Shown here in pieces: positions 32,396-42,225 of a stretch of 64,000 nt of DNA. Position numbers and translations under genes: made by a program. Numbering within the stretch: position 1 is the stretch's first letter; every line of letters starts with the position of its first letter. Under the pieces are notes generated by a model. The model was given only the letters and a program-made list of their open reading frames with translations, was not told where the DNA came from and made no database searches. The stretch comes from Peristeroidobacter soli (GTDB lineage: Bacteria; Pseudomonadota; Gammaproteobacteria; Steroidobacterales; Steroidobacteraceae): contig NZ_RYEV01000005.1 in the NCBI RefSeq assembly GCF_004138485.1, forward strand, positions 978,827-1,042,826. Direction: 5' to 3'.

Positions 32396-35300
32396 GTGAG
32401 CGCCGCGAAGGAACGCGGGCCCGACGACCGGCTCATCGGTCGATGGCAGTTCTGGATCGATCGCGGCGGCACGTTCACTGATGTGATCGGCCGCCGTCCC
32501 GACGGCGAGCTGCGCACTCTCAAACTGCTCTCCGAAAACCCGCAGCGTTATCGTGACGCTGCGGTTCAGGGAATTCGCGAGTTGCTGCAACTCGCCGCCG
32601 ATGCGCCGATTCCTTCGGAACGCATCGCTGCCGTGAAGATGGGGACGACGGTCGCGACCAATGCCTTGCTCGAACGCAAGGGGGATCGCACCGTGCTGCT
32701 CATCACGCGCGGCTTCGCCGATGCGTTACGCATTGCCTATCAGCATCGTCCCAAGCTGTTCGTCCGGCACATCGAGTTGCCGTCGCTGCTCTACGAAGAG
32801 GTCGTGGAGATCGATGAGCGCGTCGGTGCGGATGGTGCCGTCGTTCGTCCGTTGGATCTCGTTGCCGCCGAGCAGTCGCTGCGTGCCGTCTTCGCGCGTG
32901 GCGTTCGAAGCTGTGCAATCGTGTTGATGCATGGCTATCGCTTTCCAGAGCACGAACGCCAGCTCGGTGCGCTGGCACGGCGTGTTGGGTTCTCGCAAGT
33001 GTCCGTGTCGCACGAAGTCAGCCCGTTGATGAAGCTGGTGTCACGCGGCGATACGACGGTGGTCGATGCCTATCTGTCGCCGGTGCTGAGGCGATATGTG
33101 GAGCAGGTGGCTGCGCAGTTGCCGGGCGTGCGATTGCAGTTCATGCAGTCGTCTGGTGGGTTGACCGATGCGCATCAGTTTCAAGGCAAGGATGCGATTT
33201 TGTCGGGGCCGGCCGGCGGCATCGTCGGCGCCGTGCGCGCCGCCAACGAGGCGGGGTTTGGGAAGATCATTGGATTCGATATGGGTGGAACGTCGACGGA
33301 CGTTGCTCACTATGCGGGTGAATACGAGCGTGCGTTCGATACCGAAGTCGCTGGCGTGCGGCTGCGGGCGCCGATCATGCAGATTCATACCGTTGCGGCG
33401 GGTGGCGGGTCGATCTGTCGCTTCGATGGAGTTCGGTTGAGGGTGGGTCCCGAGTCCGCTGGCGCGGACCCGGGCCCGGCTGCCTATCGTCGCGGCGGGC
33501 CGCTGACGGTGACGGATGCGAATGTGTTGCTGGGAAGGATACAGCCGGAGTTTTTTCCTGCGGTGTTCGGTGCCGGTGGGGATGAGCGGCTCGATGCCGC
33601 GGTCGTCAAAGCGAAATTTGTAGCCTTGGCAGCGCAGGTTACGACGTCGCTAGAGAAGGCCGGCAAGCGCGCTGGCTCGGAGCAGGCGGGCTCGATTCAG
33701 TTCGGCGCGGGCACTACGGATAAGTCTGGCGCGGAGAAGACGGGCTCGATTCAGTTCGGCGCGGGTACTACGGATAAGTCTGGCGCGGAGGAGGCAGGCT
33801 CGATTCAGCCCGGTGCGGGCACTACGGATAAGTCTGGCGCGGCGGCTCACACCGAAGAGAGCATCGCCGCTGGCTGCATCCGTGTCGCGGTCGAGAACAT
33901 GGCGAACGCCATCAAGAAGATCTCCGTCCAGCGCGGTCACGATGTCACCGAGTACACGCTCGTCTGCTTCGGTGGTGCGGCCGGGCAGCACGCGTGTTTG
34001 GTCGCTGACGCGCTCGGGATGCAGACGGTTTATATCCATCCGCTCGCGGGTGTGTTGTCCGCGTACGGCATCGGCCTTGCGGATGTGACCTCGATGAAAC
34101 AGCAGGCCGTCGAAGCAGAGTTGCGCGATGATGTGCTCGCGGGCCTGCAGCCAGCCTTCGCCACACTGGAAACCGCTGCCCGCGAGGCCCTGCTGACGCA
34201 GGGCGTGCCGCTCGAACGCATTCGCGTCGAGCGCAAGCTCGCGATCAAGTACGCGGGCACTGATAGTACCTTGCAGCTGTCACCGAGCCCGAGCGTTTCC
34301 GCGCCGACTGCAGGCAAAGACTCCATCTCGCCAACGACAGCGAGCGGATCATTCCGGTCCGGGCCAGCGCCGACTGCAGGCAAAGACTCTATATCGCCGG
34401 CGACAGCGAGCGGATCATTCCGGTCCGGGCCAGCGTCGACTGAAAAAATAAACTCCGCTGCTGAGGAAACAAGTCAGTCGCCGAGTTCACAGCTGGCGGC
34501 ACGCTTCTACGATGAGTATCGGCAGCGTTACGGATTCCTGATGTCCGGCCGAGCGCTCGTGATCGAATCCATCAGTGTCGAGGCGATCGGTGCGTCGCAT
34601 GAGAGCGTGGCTCAAACGACGGCGGCAGTGAAGGCGGCGGCGCTGCCAGTGCCGATCGACTCACGCCCGGTCTACTTCGAGACCACCTGGCATTCGACAC
34701 CGTTCTTCGATCGCACCTCTCTGCAGCCGGGCGCGAAGCTGCCCGGGCCGGCAGTGATCCGCGAACGTAACACGACCATCGTGATCGAGCCCGGCTGGCA
34801 AGCCGAAGTCACGCCGCTCAATCATCTGGTGCTGCGGCGGGTGCAACCGCTACGCAGAGAGCACGCGATCGGTACCCAGGCCGATCCCGTCCTGCTCGAG
34901 GTCTTCAACAACCTCTTCATGGCGATCGCCGAACAGATGGGCGTCACGCTCGCCAACACCGCAACCTCGGTGAACATCAAGGAGCGCCTCGACTTTTCCT
35001 GCGCGCTGTTCGACGAAGCCGGTCATCTGATCGCGAACGCCCCGCACATGCCCGTGCACCTGGGCTCGATGGGCGAGTCCGTGCAGGAGATCCTGCGGCG
35101 TCGAGCGAGCACGATGCGCCGAGGCGACGTGTTCGTCTTGAACGCACCCTATGCCGGCGGCACGCACCTGCCGGACGTCACCGTCGTGATGCCCGTCTTC
35201 ATTGCCGAATCGAAGCAACCCACGTTCTTCGTCGCGGCAAGAGGTCACCACGCCGACATCGGCGGCTCGACGCCAGGCTCGATGCCCGCGAACTCGACGC

Positions 35301-36403
35301 ACATCGAAGAGGAGGGCGTGCTGCTCGACAACGTGCCGCTGGTCGCGAACGGCGTGTTCCTGGAAGCGGACATGCGCAAGCTGCTCACGGCAGGAAGGTA
35401 TCCGGCGAGAAATGTCGAGCAGAACCTGGCCGACCTCCGAGCTCAAGTGGCCGCCTGCCAGAAGGGCGCCGCCGAGCTCGAAGCCATGGTCACGCACTTC
35501 AGCTTGCCGGTCGTGCAGGCCTACATGCAGCACGTCCAGAACAACGCCGAGGAAGCGGTGCGAAGAGTCATCGATGCGCTCCACGACGGCGAGTTCACGT
35601 ACGCAATGGACAACGGCGCAAGCGTGAAAGCGACGATTCGTATCGATACGCAGTCACGCTCGGCCACCATCGACTTTACCGGCACGAGCCCACAACAAAA
35701 GAACAACTTCAACGCACCCGTGTCAGTCACGCGCGCCGCGGTGTTGTATGTCTTCCGCACTCTGGTGGACGACGAGATTCCAATGAACGCCGGCTGCCTG
35801 AAGCCGCTGAAAATCGTCGTGCCGACGGGCTCGATGCTGAATCCCCAGGCGCCCGCGGCGGTGGTCGCAGGCAACGTCGAGACCTCGCAGGTCGTCACCG
35901 ATTGTTTGTATGGGGCGCTCGGGGTGCTGGCCGCGAGCCAGGGCACGATGAACAACTTCACGTTCGGCGACGGTCAGCATCAGTACTACGAAACCATCGC
36001 GGGTGGCTCCGGTGCCGGGCCGGACTTCGATGGCACGGATGCAGTTCAAACGCACATGACCAACTCGCGCCTCACCGATCCGGAAGTGCTCGAATGGCGC
36101 TTCCCCGTGCGGCTGGACGCGTTCAGCATCCGGCGCGGCTCGGGCGGTGCAGGCAGGCACAAAGGGGGCGATGGCGTCGATCGTCGCGTCCGCTTTCTGA
36201 GGCCGATGACCGCCAACCTGCTCGCGAATCATCGAATCGTCGCGCCTTTCGGCGTGAACGGTGGACAGCCCGCGCAGGTCGGCAAGAACTGGATCGAACG
36301 CGCCAACGGCACCATCGAGCATTTCGGCGCCACCTACACGGGGCAGCTCGACACAGACGACGTGTTCGTCATTCAGACGCCGGGAGGCGGCGGCTTTGGC
36401 TGA
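32396..36403 (+). CDS. Fused 5-oxoprolinase / hydantoinase A-B protein with repeat insertions
   Basis: A 1335-residue fusion of HyuA-like (residues about 15-800) and HyuB-like (about 830-1335) halves, as in ATP-dependent 5-oxoprolinase. HyuA shows [47 protein letters not shown] and [11 protein letters not shown]. HyuB shows [71 protein letters not shown] and a GGGGFG end. It opens 5-oxoproline or a related lactam/hydantoin ring using ATP. Two tandem-repeat insertions (residues about 432-485 and 636-679) make it longer than eukaryotic OPLAH (about 1288). GTG 32396 follows the dipeptidase; its stop overlaps the MFS start. Confidence 0.92.
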   Translation: MSAAKERGPDDRLIGRWQFWIDRGGTFTDVIGRRPDGELRTLKLLSENPQRYRDAAVQGIRELLQLAADAPIPSERIAAVKMGTTVATNALLERKGDRTVLLITRGFADALRIAYQHRPKLFVRHIELPSLLYEEVVEIDERVGADGAVVRPLDLVAAEQSLRAVFARGVRSCAIVLMHGYRFPEHERQLGALARRVGFSQVSVSHEVSPLMKLVSRGDTTVVDAYLSPVLRRYVEQVAAQLPGVRLQFMQSSGGLTDAHQFQGKDAILSGPAGGIVGAVRAANEAGFGKIIGFDMGGTSTDVAHYAGEYERAFDTEVAGVRLRAPIMQIHTVAAGGGSICRFDGVRLRVGPESAGADPGPAAYRRGGPLTVTDANVLLGRIQPEFFPAVFGAGGDERLDAAVVKAKFVALAAQVTTSLEKAGKRAGSEQAGSIQFGAGTTDKSGAEKTGSIQFGAGTTDKSGAEEAGSIQPGAGTTDKSGAAAHTEESIAAGCIRVAVENMANAIKKISVQRGHDVTEYTLVCFGGAAGQHACLVADALGMQTVYIHPLAGVLSAYGIGLADVTSMKQQAVEAELRDDVLAGLQPAFATLETAAREALLTQGVPLERIRVERKLAIKYAGTDSTLQLSPSPSVSAPTAGKDSISPTTASGSFRSGPAPTAGKDSISPATASGSFRSGPASTEKINSAAEETSQSPSSQLAARFYDEYRQRYGFLMSGRALVIESISVEAIGASHESVAQTTAAVKAAALPVPIDSRPVYFETTWHSTPFFDRTSLQPGAKLPGPAVIRERNTTIVIEPGWQAEVTPLNHLVLRRVQPLRREHAIGTQADPVLLEVFNNLFMAIAEQMGVTLANTATSVNIKERLDFSCALFDEAGHLIANAPHMPVHLGSMGESVQEILRRRASTMRRGDVFVLNAPYAGGTHLPDVTVVMPVFIAESKQPTFFVAARGHHADIGGSTPGSMPANSTHIEEEGVLLDNVPLVANGVFLEADMRKLLTAGRYPARNVEQNLADLRAQVAACQKGAAELEAMVTHFSLPVVQAYMQHVQNNAEEAVRRVIDALHDGEFTYAMDNGASVKATIRIDTQSRSATIDFTGTSPQQKNNFNAPVSVTRAAVLYVFRTLVDDEIPMNAGCLKPLKIVVPTGSMLNPQAPAAVVAGNVETSQVVTDCLYGALGVLAASQGTMNNFTFGDGQHQYYETIAGGSGAGPDFDGTDAVQTHMTNSRLTDPEVLEWRFPVRLDAFSIRRGSGGAGRHKGGDGVDRRVRFLRPMTANLLANHRIVAPFGVNGGQPAQVGKNWIERANGTIEHFGATYTGQLDTDDVFVIQTPGGGGFG
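33689..33850 (+). repeat. Three 54-bp tandem repeats inside the oxoprolinase gene
   Basis: Units start at 33689, 33743 and 33797 and are nearly identical. Each encodes 18 residues, the core being [15 protein letters not shown]. The array keeps the reading frame and falls in the HyuA half between the segments [11 protein letters not shown] and [20 protein letters not shown]. The composition is low-complexity and unlike the enzyme. Confidence 0.9.
34301..34432 (+). repeat. Two 66-bp tandem repeats inside the oxoprolinase gene
   Basis: Units at 34301 and 34367 are almost identical and encode 22 residues each ([11 protein letters not shown]... ending SGSFRSGP). They are in frame, between the [12 protein letters not shown] strand and the [13 protein letters not shown] segment of HyuA, and unrelated in sequence to the array at 33689. 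Confidence 0.9.
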
Positions 36404-37670
36404 GCGGCCGGCAGCAGGCCGGTTGGCGACGGCGAGCATCGTCGGTACGACGCTCGAATATTACGACTTCGCGGTCTACAACATGCTGGCCGCGCTGGTC
36501 TTCAACAAACTGTTCTTTCCTTCGTTCGATCCGCTGTCGGGTACCTTGCTCGCGTTCTCGACGTTTGCGGTCGGTTATCTGTCGCGACCGGTAGGCGGCG
36601 TGATCTTCGGTCATCTCGGCGATCGCTATGGCCGACGCTTCGTCCTCGTGGCGACGCTGCTATTGATGGGCGTGACCACCGCGCTGATGGGATTGCTGCC
36701 GACCTACACGACCGCGGGCATCGCCAGCCCCATCATGCTCGTCCTGTTGAGATTCGTTCAGGGGGCGGCATTAGGCGGCGAGTGGGCGGGGGCGGTGTTG
36801 TTGAGTGTCGAGCACGGCGACCCACAGCGTCGCGGACGCAATGCTTCCTGGGCGCAGATGGGGCCGTCGCTCGGCACGTTGCTCGCGACCGGCTCGATCG
36901 CCTTGATCACGTGGCTCCTGTCGCCCGAGGAGTTCATCGCCTGGGGCTGGCGCGTGCCGTTCTTCGCGAGCGTCGTGCTGGTCGGATTTGGCTTGTGGAT
37001 TCGCATCGGCGTGGACGAGACGCCCCTGTTCAAGCAGATCGAGCGGCAGCAGTCCAAAGCGCAGGCGCCGATCAGCGAAGTGATGCGCGGCCATTGGCGC
37101 AGCCTGGTCGTGGCGGGCGGCGTGCGCATCGGGCCCGATGTGCTGTACTCGTTGTCGGTCGCGTTCTCGCTGAGCTACCTGACGACGGTGCTCGGCCTGT
37201 CACGAACGCTGGCATTGACGGCACTGTCGCTAGGTGGCGCCGTCAACGCATTCACTATTCCGCTGTTCGGCGGATTGTCGGATCGTTACGGTCGGCGCAT
37301 CGTGTACGGCGCGGGCGCCGTGCTCGGCTTGATCTGGATGTTTGCGTTCTTTCCGTTGCTCGAAACGCAGCAATCGGCGTTCATCATACTGGCGATTGTC
37401 GTCGCGTTGACCGTGCATGCGATGATGTATGGGCCGCAGGCCGCATTCATTGCTGAACAATTTCCCACACGCGTGCGATACGCCGGCGCATCGCTGGCCT
37501 ATACATTGGCCGGTATCGTCGGTGGTGGCATCGCGCCGATGCTCTCCACCGCATTGTTACAAAACTACGGAACAACCCTTGCGGTTTCTTCGTACGCAGC
37601 GCTCGCCCTGTTGATCACGTGCGTGATATTGCTGCTCGTACGCGAGCGTGCGCGCGATCAACTCAATTGA
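36396..37670 (+). CDS. MFS transporter, metabolite:H+ symporter (MHS) type
   Basis: A 424-residue twelve-helix transporter. It has the MHS-family opening [16 protein letters not shown], then [20 protein letters not shown] (the MFS loop 2-3 motif), [17 protein letters not shown], and the second-half repeat [19 protein letters not shown] members import organic acids, betaines, osmolytes or amino-acid derivatives with protons. TTG 36396 overlaps the end of the oxoprolinase gene by 8 bases and has GGGAGG 8 bases upstream; the longer frame upstream is antisense-like noise. By position it should import the lactam, oxoproline or peptide handled by the two enzymes before it. Confidence 0.92.
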   Translation: MAERPAAGRLATASIVGTTLEYYDFAVYNMLAALVFNKLFFPSFDPLSGTLLAFSTFAVGYLSRPVGGVIFGHLGDRYGRRFVLVATLLLMGVTTALMGLLPTYTTAGIASPIMLVLLRFVQGAALGGEWAGAVLLSVEHGDPQRRGRNASWAQMGPSLGTLLATGSIALITWLLSPEEFIAWGWRVPFFASVVLVGFGLWIRIGVDETPLFKQIERQQSKAQAPISEVMRGHWRSLVVAGGVRIGPDVLYSLSVAFSLSYLTTVLGLSRTLALTALSLGGAVNAFTIPLFGGLSDRYGRRIVYGAGAVLGLIWMFAFFPLLETQQSAFIILAIVVALTVHAMMYGPQAAFIAEQFPTRVRYAGASLAYTLAGIVGGGIAPMLSTALLQNYGTTLAVSSYAALALLITCVILLLVRERARDQLN

Positions 37671-37776
37671 AAATTCGATAGCGCATTCGTGCCCGCCGTT
37701 GCACTCCGACAACACGTCGGAACTCTTTTGTCTCAGATTCGTTTGCAGAAGATTGCTGACGAAAGGACGAGACACA

Positions 37777-40674
37777 ATGAACACGTTGCGATGGGGGATT
37801 CTCCAGGCCCTGGGCTTGACCGTGGTCGCGGTGGGCTCGGCGATCGCGCCGACCGTCGTCGAAGCTCAAGTCACCAGCGCCGTGGTACGCGGCCATGTGT
37901 TGGCAAATGGCAACCCCGTGCCCGCGGGCGTGCAAGTAATTGCGACCAACGCGGAGACGGGCTTCACCAAACAGTCGACGACGCAGGAGAATGGCTCCTA
38001 TGCGTTGATCGGTCTGGTGCCGGGGACGTATCAACTCAGGATTCAGGGCGAGGGCTACCAGCCCACGGCGCGCGCCGTGCGTGTGTCGATCGGTCAAGTG
38101 ATCGATCTGGACTTGAATGCGATGACCGAAGCGGCGACGACGGTCAGTGACGAAGTGGTCGTGACCGCCGAGCGGCTCGTCGACATGCGCACCTCGGAGG
38201 TGTCGACCAACATCAGCGTCGAGCAGATCGAATCGCTGCCTCAAGGCAATCGCAACTTCCTGAACTTCGCCGCGCTCGCCCCCGGCGTGCGCATCAACGA
38301 TCGCGACACCGAGAAAACATTCCAGGCCGGCGCGCTCACCGCCAATGCCGTGAACGTGTACATCGATGGTGTCAGTTACAAGAACCAGGTGATCAACGGC
38401 GGCGTGGTCGGTCAGGATTCCAGTCGCGGCAATCCGTTTCCGCAGAACGCCGTGCAGGAGTTCCGCGTGATCACGCAGAACTTCAAGGCCGAGTACGAGC
38501 AGGCGTCGAGCGCCATCATCACGGCCAAGACGAAGTCGGGCACCAACGAGTTTCATGGCGACACGTTCATTTACTACCAGGACAAGAGCCTGGTCGCGGA
38601 CGATGACTTCGCGCGCCCCGGCGAGCCGAAGGCCCAGTACGAGCGCAAGCAGTACGGCCTGTCGTTCGGCGGTCCCATCATCAGGGACAAATTGCATTTC
38701 TTCGTCGCCTACGAGGGCAACGATCAGGATCGGGCCGAGCGGGTGACGCTGGGCAATCCGGCGGCGCAGCCGATCTTCGGTCAGTATGAAGGCTCGTTCG
38801 TGCAGCCGTTCCGCGAGGATCTGTTCTTCGGCAAGCTCGACTTCCAGCCCTCCTACAACCAGACGATGGATCTGTCCTTCAGCCTGCGTGAGGAGTCGGA
38901 CATCAAGGATTTCAGCGGCCAGAACAGCTACGAGGCCGCCAACGACATCAAGAACACGGTGCGCACCCTCAAGTTCGGCCACACGTACGATGCGGAAAGC
39001 TTCACCAACGAAGCGACGCTGCTGTACATGAAGTACGAGTGGCATCCGACGCCGGTCAACTACGATCTGATCGGGCGCGAATACGTCGGCATCATTCGCA
39101 TCGGTGGCGGCTCGACCAAGCAGAACATCGGTCAGGAAGTGTGGACGTTCAAGGACGATGTGACCTTCACGGAGTTCGACTGGCTGGGCGGGCATTCGGT
39201 CAAGACCGGCCTGCGCATCAGCAAGGTCGACTACGAGGTCGAGAAGTACCAGGTCTCCAATCCAATCTTTCGTTACCGTCCCGAGATCGGCAATTACGCG
39301 TTCCCGGCCGAAGCGGAATACGGCACCGGCGATCCGGACCTGTCGGGCAAGACCACGCAGTACGGGCTCTATGTTCAGGACGACTGGTCGGTCACGCCCA
39401 AGCTCACGTTGAATCTGGGCGTGCGTTGGGATTACGACACCGATCTGCTCGGCAAGGACTATGTGACGCCAGCCGGGATCCGTGCGGCCGCCTCTCAGTA
39501 CGTGCCGGATCGTTACTTCACCGATGGTAACGATCGCGACAGCCCGACCGACCTGTTCCAGCCGCGTCTGGGCTTCTCGTTCGACATGTTCGACGACAAT
39601 CGCACGGTGCTCTTCGGCGGCGTGGGCCGTTACTTCGATCGCGTGCTGTACAACGAGATTCTCGATGAGCGCTTCCGTCTGCAGTGGGGCGTGCGCAAGT
39701 TCCAGTTCTCGCAGGACGGGCTGCCGCGCAACGGTCAGCCCACCATCGTGTGGAACGATGCTTATCTCAGTGTCGATGGCCTGAATCAGCTGATCGCCTC
39801 GGGCGTCGCGCCGAATCCGGAGATCTTCCTGATCGACAGCAAGACACGCATTCCCGAAACCGTTCAGGCGAGCCTCGGCATTCGGCAGCGCCTCGGCGAC
39901 GACTGGCTCACCTCACTCACGTTCGCGCGCAATCGCAGCCGTCACGGCTTCACGTACATCTTCGGCAATCGCAATCCCGATGGCTTGAACGGTCCGCTGC
40001 CCGATGAAGGCTGCTGCGCGCCGGTCAGCGGGGGGTTCGGTAACATCCTGGTGTCCAGCGATGCCAAGCAGACCTGGTACAACGGCGTGTACGTGACCTT
40101 GGAGAAGGCCTACAGCGAAGCGTCCCGGTGGGGCATGACGCTGGCGTACACCTACAGCGAGGCGGAGGAAACGGGCGGCGATCTGTTCAGCCTCGACTAC
40201 CCGAAGGTCTCCGATTATCCCCGGCATCCCACCAGCGGCGATGAGCGTCATCGCATCGTGATGACCGGCATCATGGCGCTGCCGTGGGACATGAAGTTGT
40301 CCTCGACGCTGACGCTGGGCTCGGGCACCGGTTACACGATCGTCGATCAATCGCAGGGCACGGGCCCCGGCGAGATCCAGTATCGCTACTACACGGCCCG
40401 GCCGGCGAAGCACTCGTTCCTGATTCCGGGCGTGGATGCGTGGGGCTATCGCAGCCTGGATTTCCGCCTGGAAAAGAGCTTCGAATTCGGCGGCTCGCAG
40501 GCATTCAGCCTGGTGGGCGAGGTCTTCAACGTGTTCGACTACGAGAACTACGATCCGCGCTCGTACAACGGTAACATCCCCTTCGGCGGCGGGGTCAACG
40601 AGGCCTTCGGCAAACCCACGGAGCTGATTGAGCCCGGTCGCCGCTTTCAGGTCGGGATGACGTATAGTTTCTGA
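37777..40674 (+). CDS. Oar-like TonB-dependent receptor with carboxypeptidase-regulatory domain
   Basis: A 965-residue outer-membrane receptor. The signal peptide ends near VVEAQ. A CarboxypepD_reg/Cna-B-like domain (about residues 30-115; VRGHVLANGNPVPAGVQVIATN, YALIGLVPGTYQLRIQGEGY) precedes the plug (EVVVTAERLVDM, NISVEQIESLPQGNRNF, PQNAVQEFRVITQNFKAEYE) and a long barrel ending in the aromatic TYSF. Oar-type receptors carry large or proteinaceous and polysaccharide substrates. ATG 37777 has AAAGGACGAG upstream. It is followed after 35 bases by the GH144-like enzyme and the ABC importer, so it is the outer-membrane port of that glycan locus. Confidence 0.92.
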   Translation: MNTLRWGILQALGLTVVAVGSAIAPTVVEAQVTSAVVRGHVLANGNPVPAGVQVIATNAETGFTKQSTTQENGSYALIGLVPGTYQLRIQGEGYQPTARAVRVSIGQVIDLDLNAMTEAATTVSDEVVVTAERLVDMRTSEVSTNISVEQIESLPQGNRNFLNFAALAPGVRINDRDTEKTFQAGALTANAVNVYIDGVSYKNQVINGGVVGQDSSRGNPFPQNAVQEFRVITQNFKAEYEQASSAIITAKTKSGTNEFHGDTFIYYQDKSLVADDDFARPGEPKAQYERKQYGLSFGGPIIRDKLHFFVAYEGNDQDRAERVTLGNPAAQPIFGQYEGSFVQPFREDLFFGKLDFQPSYNQTMDLSFSLREESDIKDFSGQNSYEAANDIKNTVRTLKFGHTYDAESFTNEATLLYMKYEWHPTPVNYDLIGREYVGIIRIGGGSTKQNIGQEVWTFKDDVTFTEFDWLGGHSVKTGLRISKVDYEVEKYQVSNPIFRYRPEIGNYAFPAEAEYGTGDPDLSGKTTQYGLYVQDDWSVTPKLTLNLGVRWDYDTDLLGKDYVTPAGIRAAASQYVPDRYFTDGNDRDSPTDLFQPRLGFSFDMFDDNRTVLFGGVGRYFDRVLYNEILDERFRLQWGVRKFQFSQDGLPRNGQPTIVWNDAYLSVDGLNQLIASGVAPNPEIFLIDSKTRIPETVQASLGIRQRLGDDWLTSLTFARNRSRHGFTYIFGNRNPDGLNGPLPDEGCCAPVSGGFGNILVSSDAKQTWYNGVYVTLEKAYSEASRWGMTLAYTYSEAEETGGDLFSLDYPKVSDYPRHPTSGDERHRIVMTGIMALPWDMKLSSTLTLGSGTGYTIVDQSQGTGPGEIQYRYYTARPAKHSFLIPGVDAWGYRSLDFRLEKSFEFGGSQAFSLVGEVFNVFDYENYDPRSYNGNIPFGGGVNEAFGKPTELIEPGRRFQVGMTYSF

Positions 40675-40709
40675 GTCGTCCACCAGGAATACCATGGCAT
40701 TCGTACACG

Positions 40710-42215
40710 ATGAGGTTGCATGACTCCTTCTCCTGGCCCAGGCTCGTTTGGCTCCTTGCGGCGGCATTGTTGGTAGGCGCAGCGGGCGCCGCCGAACAGA
40801 AGCCGACCAAGCCCAAGGTGCCGGGAGTGGTGGTGGAGCGCTCGCGCGTATTCGATCCGGAGCGCGATGGCGATCCGGTCATCAACAATCTGCAGCGCCG
40901 CACCTTCCGCTTCTTCTGGGACACGACCAACAAGCAAAACGGTCTCGCTCCGGATCGCTTTCCGTCGCCGTCGTTCGCGAGCACGGCGGCCGTGGGCTTT
41001 GCGCTCACGGCCTATGTGGTCGGATCGGAGCGGGGCTTCGTGTCGCGCTCGCAGGCGCGTTTGCGGACGTTGCGCACGTTGCGATTCCTGGAGTCGATGC
41101 CGCAAGGCCCGGATGAAACCGGCATGGGCGGCTACAAGGGCTTCTACTATCACTTCGTTCACATGCACAACGGTCAGCGCTTCGGTACCTCGGAGCTGTC
41201 GACCGTCGACACCGCGCTGCTGCTCGGTGGGGTGTTGCTGTCACAAAGCTACTTCGATCGGGACACCAGCTCCGAGCGTGAGATTCGTGAGCTGGCGGAG
41301 AAGATTTACTCGCGCGTCGACTGGCAGTGGGCACAGAACCGGCCGCCGATCCTGTCGCACGGCTGGCGACCGGAAAGTGGCTTTCTACGTTTCGACTGGC
41401 GCGGTTACAACGAAGGCATGTTGATGTACATCCTCGCGCTGGGCTCGCCGACGCATGCCATCGAGCCTGAAGCGTGGACCGAATGGATGCGCACGTACAA
41501 AGACACGTACGGCAAGTTCAACGGGCAGGAGTTCCTGTCATTCGGCCCGCAGTTCGGGCATCAGTATTCGCATGTCTGGATCGACTTCCGCGGCATCATG
41601 GATGAGTGGAATCGCGAGAAAGGCTACGACTATTTCGAGAACAGCCGTCGGGCGTCCTACGCTCAGCGCGAGTATGCGCGAACCAACCCGATGCGCTGGC
41701 GCGGTTACGACAGCGAAATCTGGGGCCTGACCGCCTGCGACGGCCCGGCAGATACGGTGCAGATCTATAACAACGAGGAGCGCGGCTTCTTCACCTACGC
41801 GGCTCGCAGCACGGCGTCGATTCACATCCTCGACGACGGCACGATCGCGCCGACCGCGTCGGTGGCCTCGATTGCCTTTGCACCGGAGATCGCGATCCCG
41901 GCGATTCGTGCGTTCCGGGCGCGCTTCGGCGAACATCTCTATCAGAAGTACGGGTTCCTGGATTCGGTGAACCCGAGCTTCACGTTCAGCGACGTGCCGT
42001 TGCGCCATGGCCGGATCATCGAGGGCATCGGCTGGATCGCCGACGATTATCTGGGCATCGACCAGGGTCCCATCGTGGCCATGATCGAGAACTATCGCAG
42101 CGGTCTGATCTGGAGCATCATGCGCACCAATCCGCACATCCGCCGGGGTCTGCAGCGGGCAGGCTTCACGGGCGGCTGGCTCGATGTACCCGCGCCGTCA
42201 CCACCCAGCTCATAA
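40710..42215 (+). CDS. Glucoamylase-family (GH144-like) glycoside hydrolase, exported
   Basis: A 501-residue protein of the PF10091 'glycoamylase' fold, an (alpha/alpha)6 barrel. The N-terminal signal is RLVWLLAAALLVGAAGA. Family segments are LQRRTFRFFWDTTNKQNGLAPDR, SSFASTAAVGFALTAY-like, the acidic RFDWRGYNEGMLMYILALGSPTH, and FGHQYSHVWIDFRGIMDEW. The C-terminal part has WGLTACDGP and ASIAFAPEIAIPAIRAF. Characterised relatives include GH144 endo-beta-1,2-glucanases and sophorosidases, while older annotation calls the family glucoamylase. Signal and context place it in the periplasm, cutting imported glucan before ABC uptake. The linkage is inferred. Confidence 0.85.
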   Translation: MRLHDSFSWPRLVWLLAAALLVGAAGAAEQKPTKPKVPGVVVERSRVFDPERDGDPVINNLQRRTFRFFWDTTNKQNGLAPDRFPSPSFASTAAVGFALTAYVVGSERGFVSRSQARLRTLRTLRFLESMPQGPDETGMGGYKGFYYHFVHMHNGQRFGTSELSTVDTALLLGGVLLSQSYFDRDTSSEREIRELAEKIYSRVDWQWAQNRPPILSHGWRPESGFLRFDWRGYNEGMLMYILALGSPTHAIEPEAWTEWMRTYKDTYGKFNGQEFLSFGPQFGHQYSHVWIDFRGIMDEWNREKGYDYFENSRRASYAQREYARTNPMRWRGYDSEIWGLTACDGPADTVQIYNNEERGFFTYAARSTASIHILDDGTIAPTASVASIAFAPEIAIPAIRAFRARFGEHLYQKYGFLDSVNPSFTFSDVPLRHGRIIEGIGWIADDYLGIDQGPIVAMIENYRSGLIWSIMRTNPHIRRGLQRAGFTGGWLDVPAPSPPSS

Positions 42216-42225
42216 AAAAGCCGTC

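Noticed and set aside
33689-33850. Possible CRISPR-like array
   Set aside because: Repeats are directly adjacent without unique spacers, in frame, and not palindromic.
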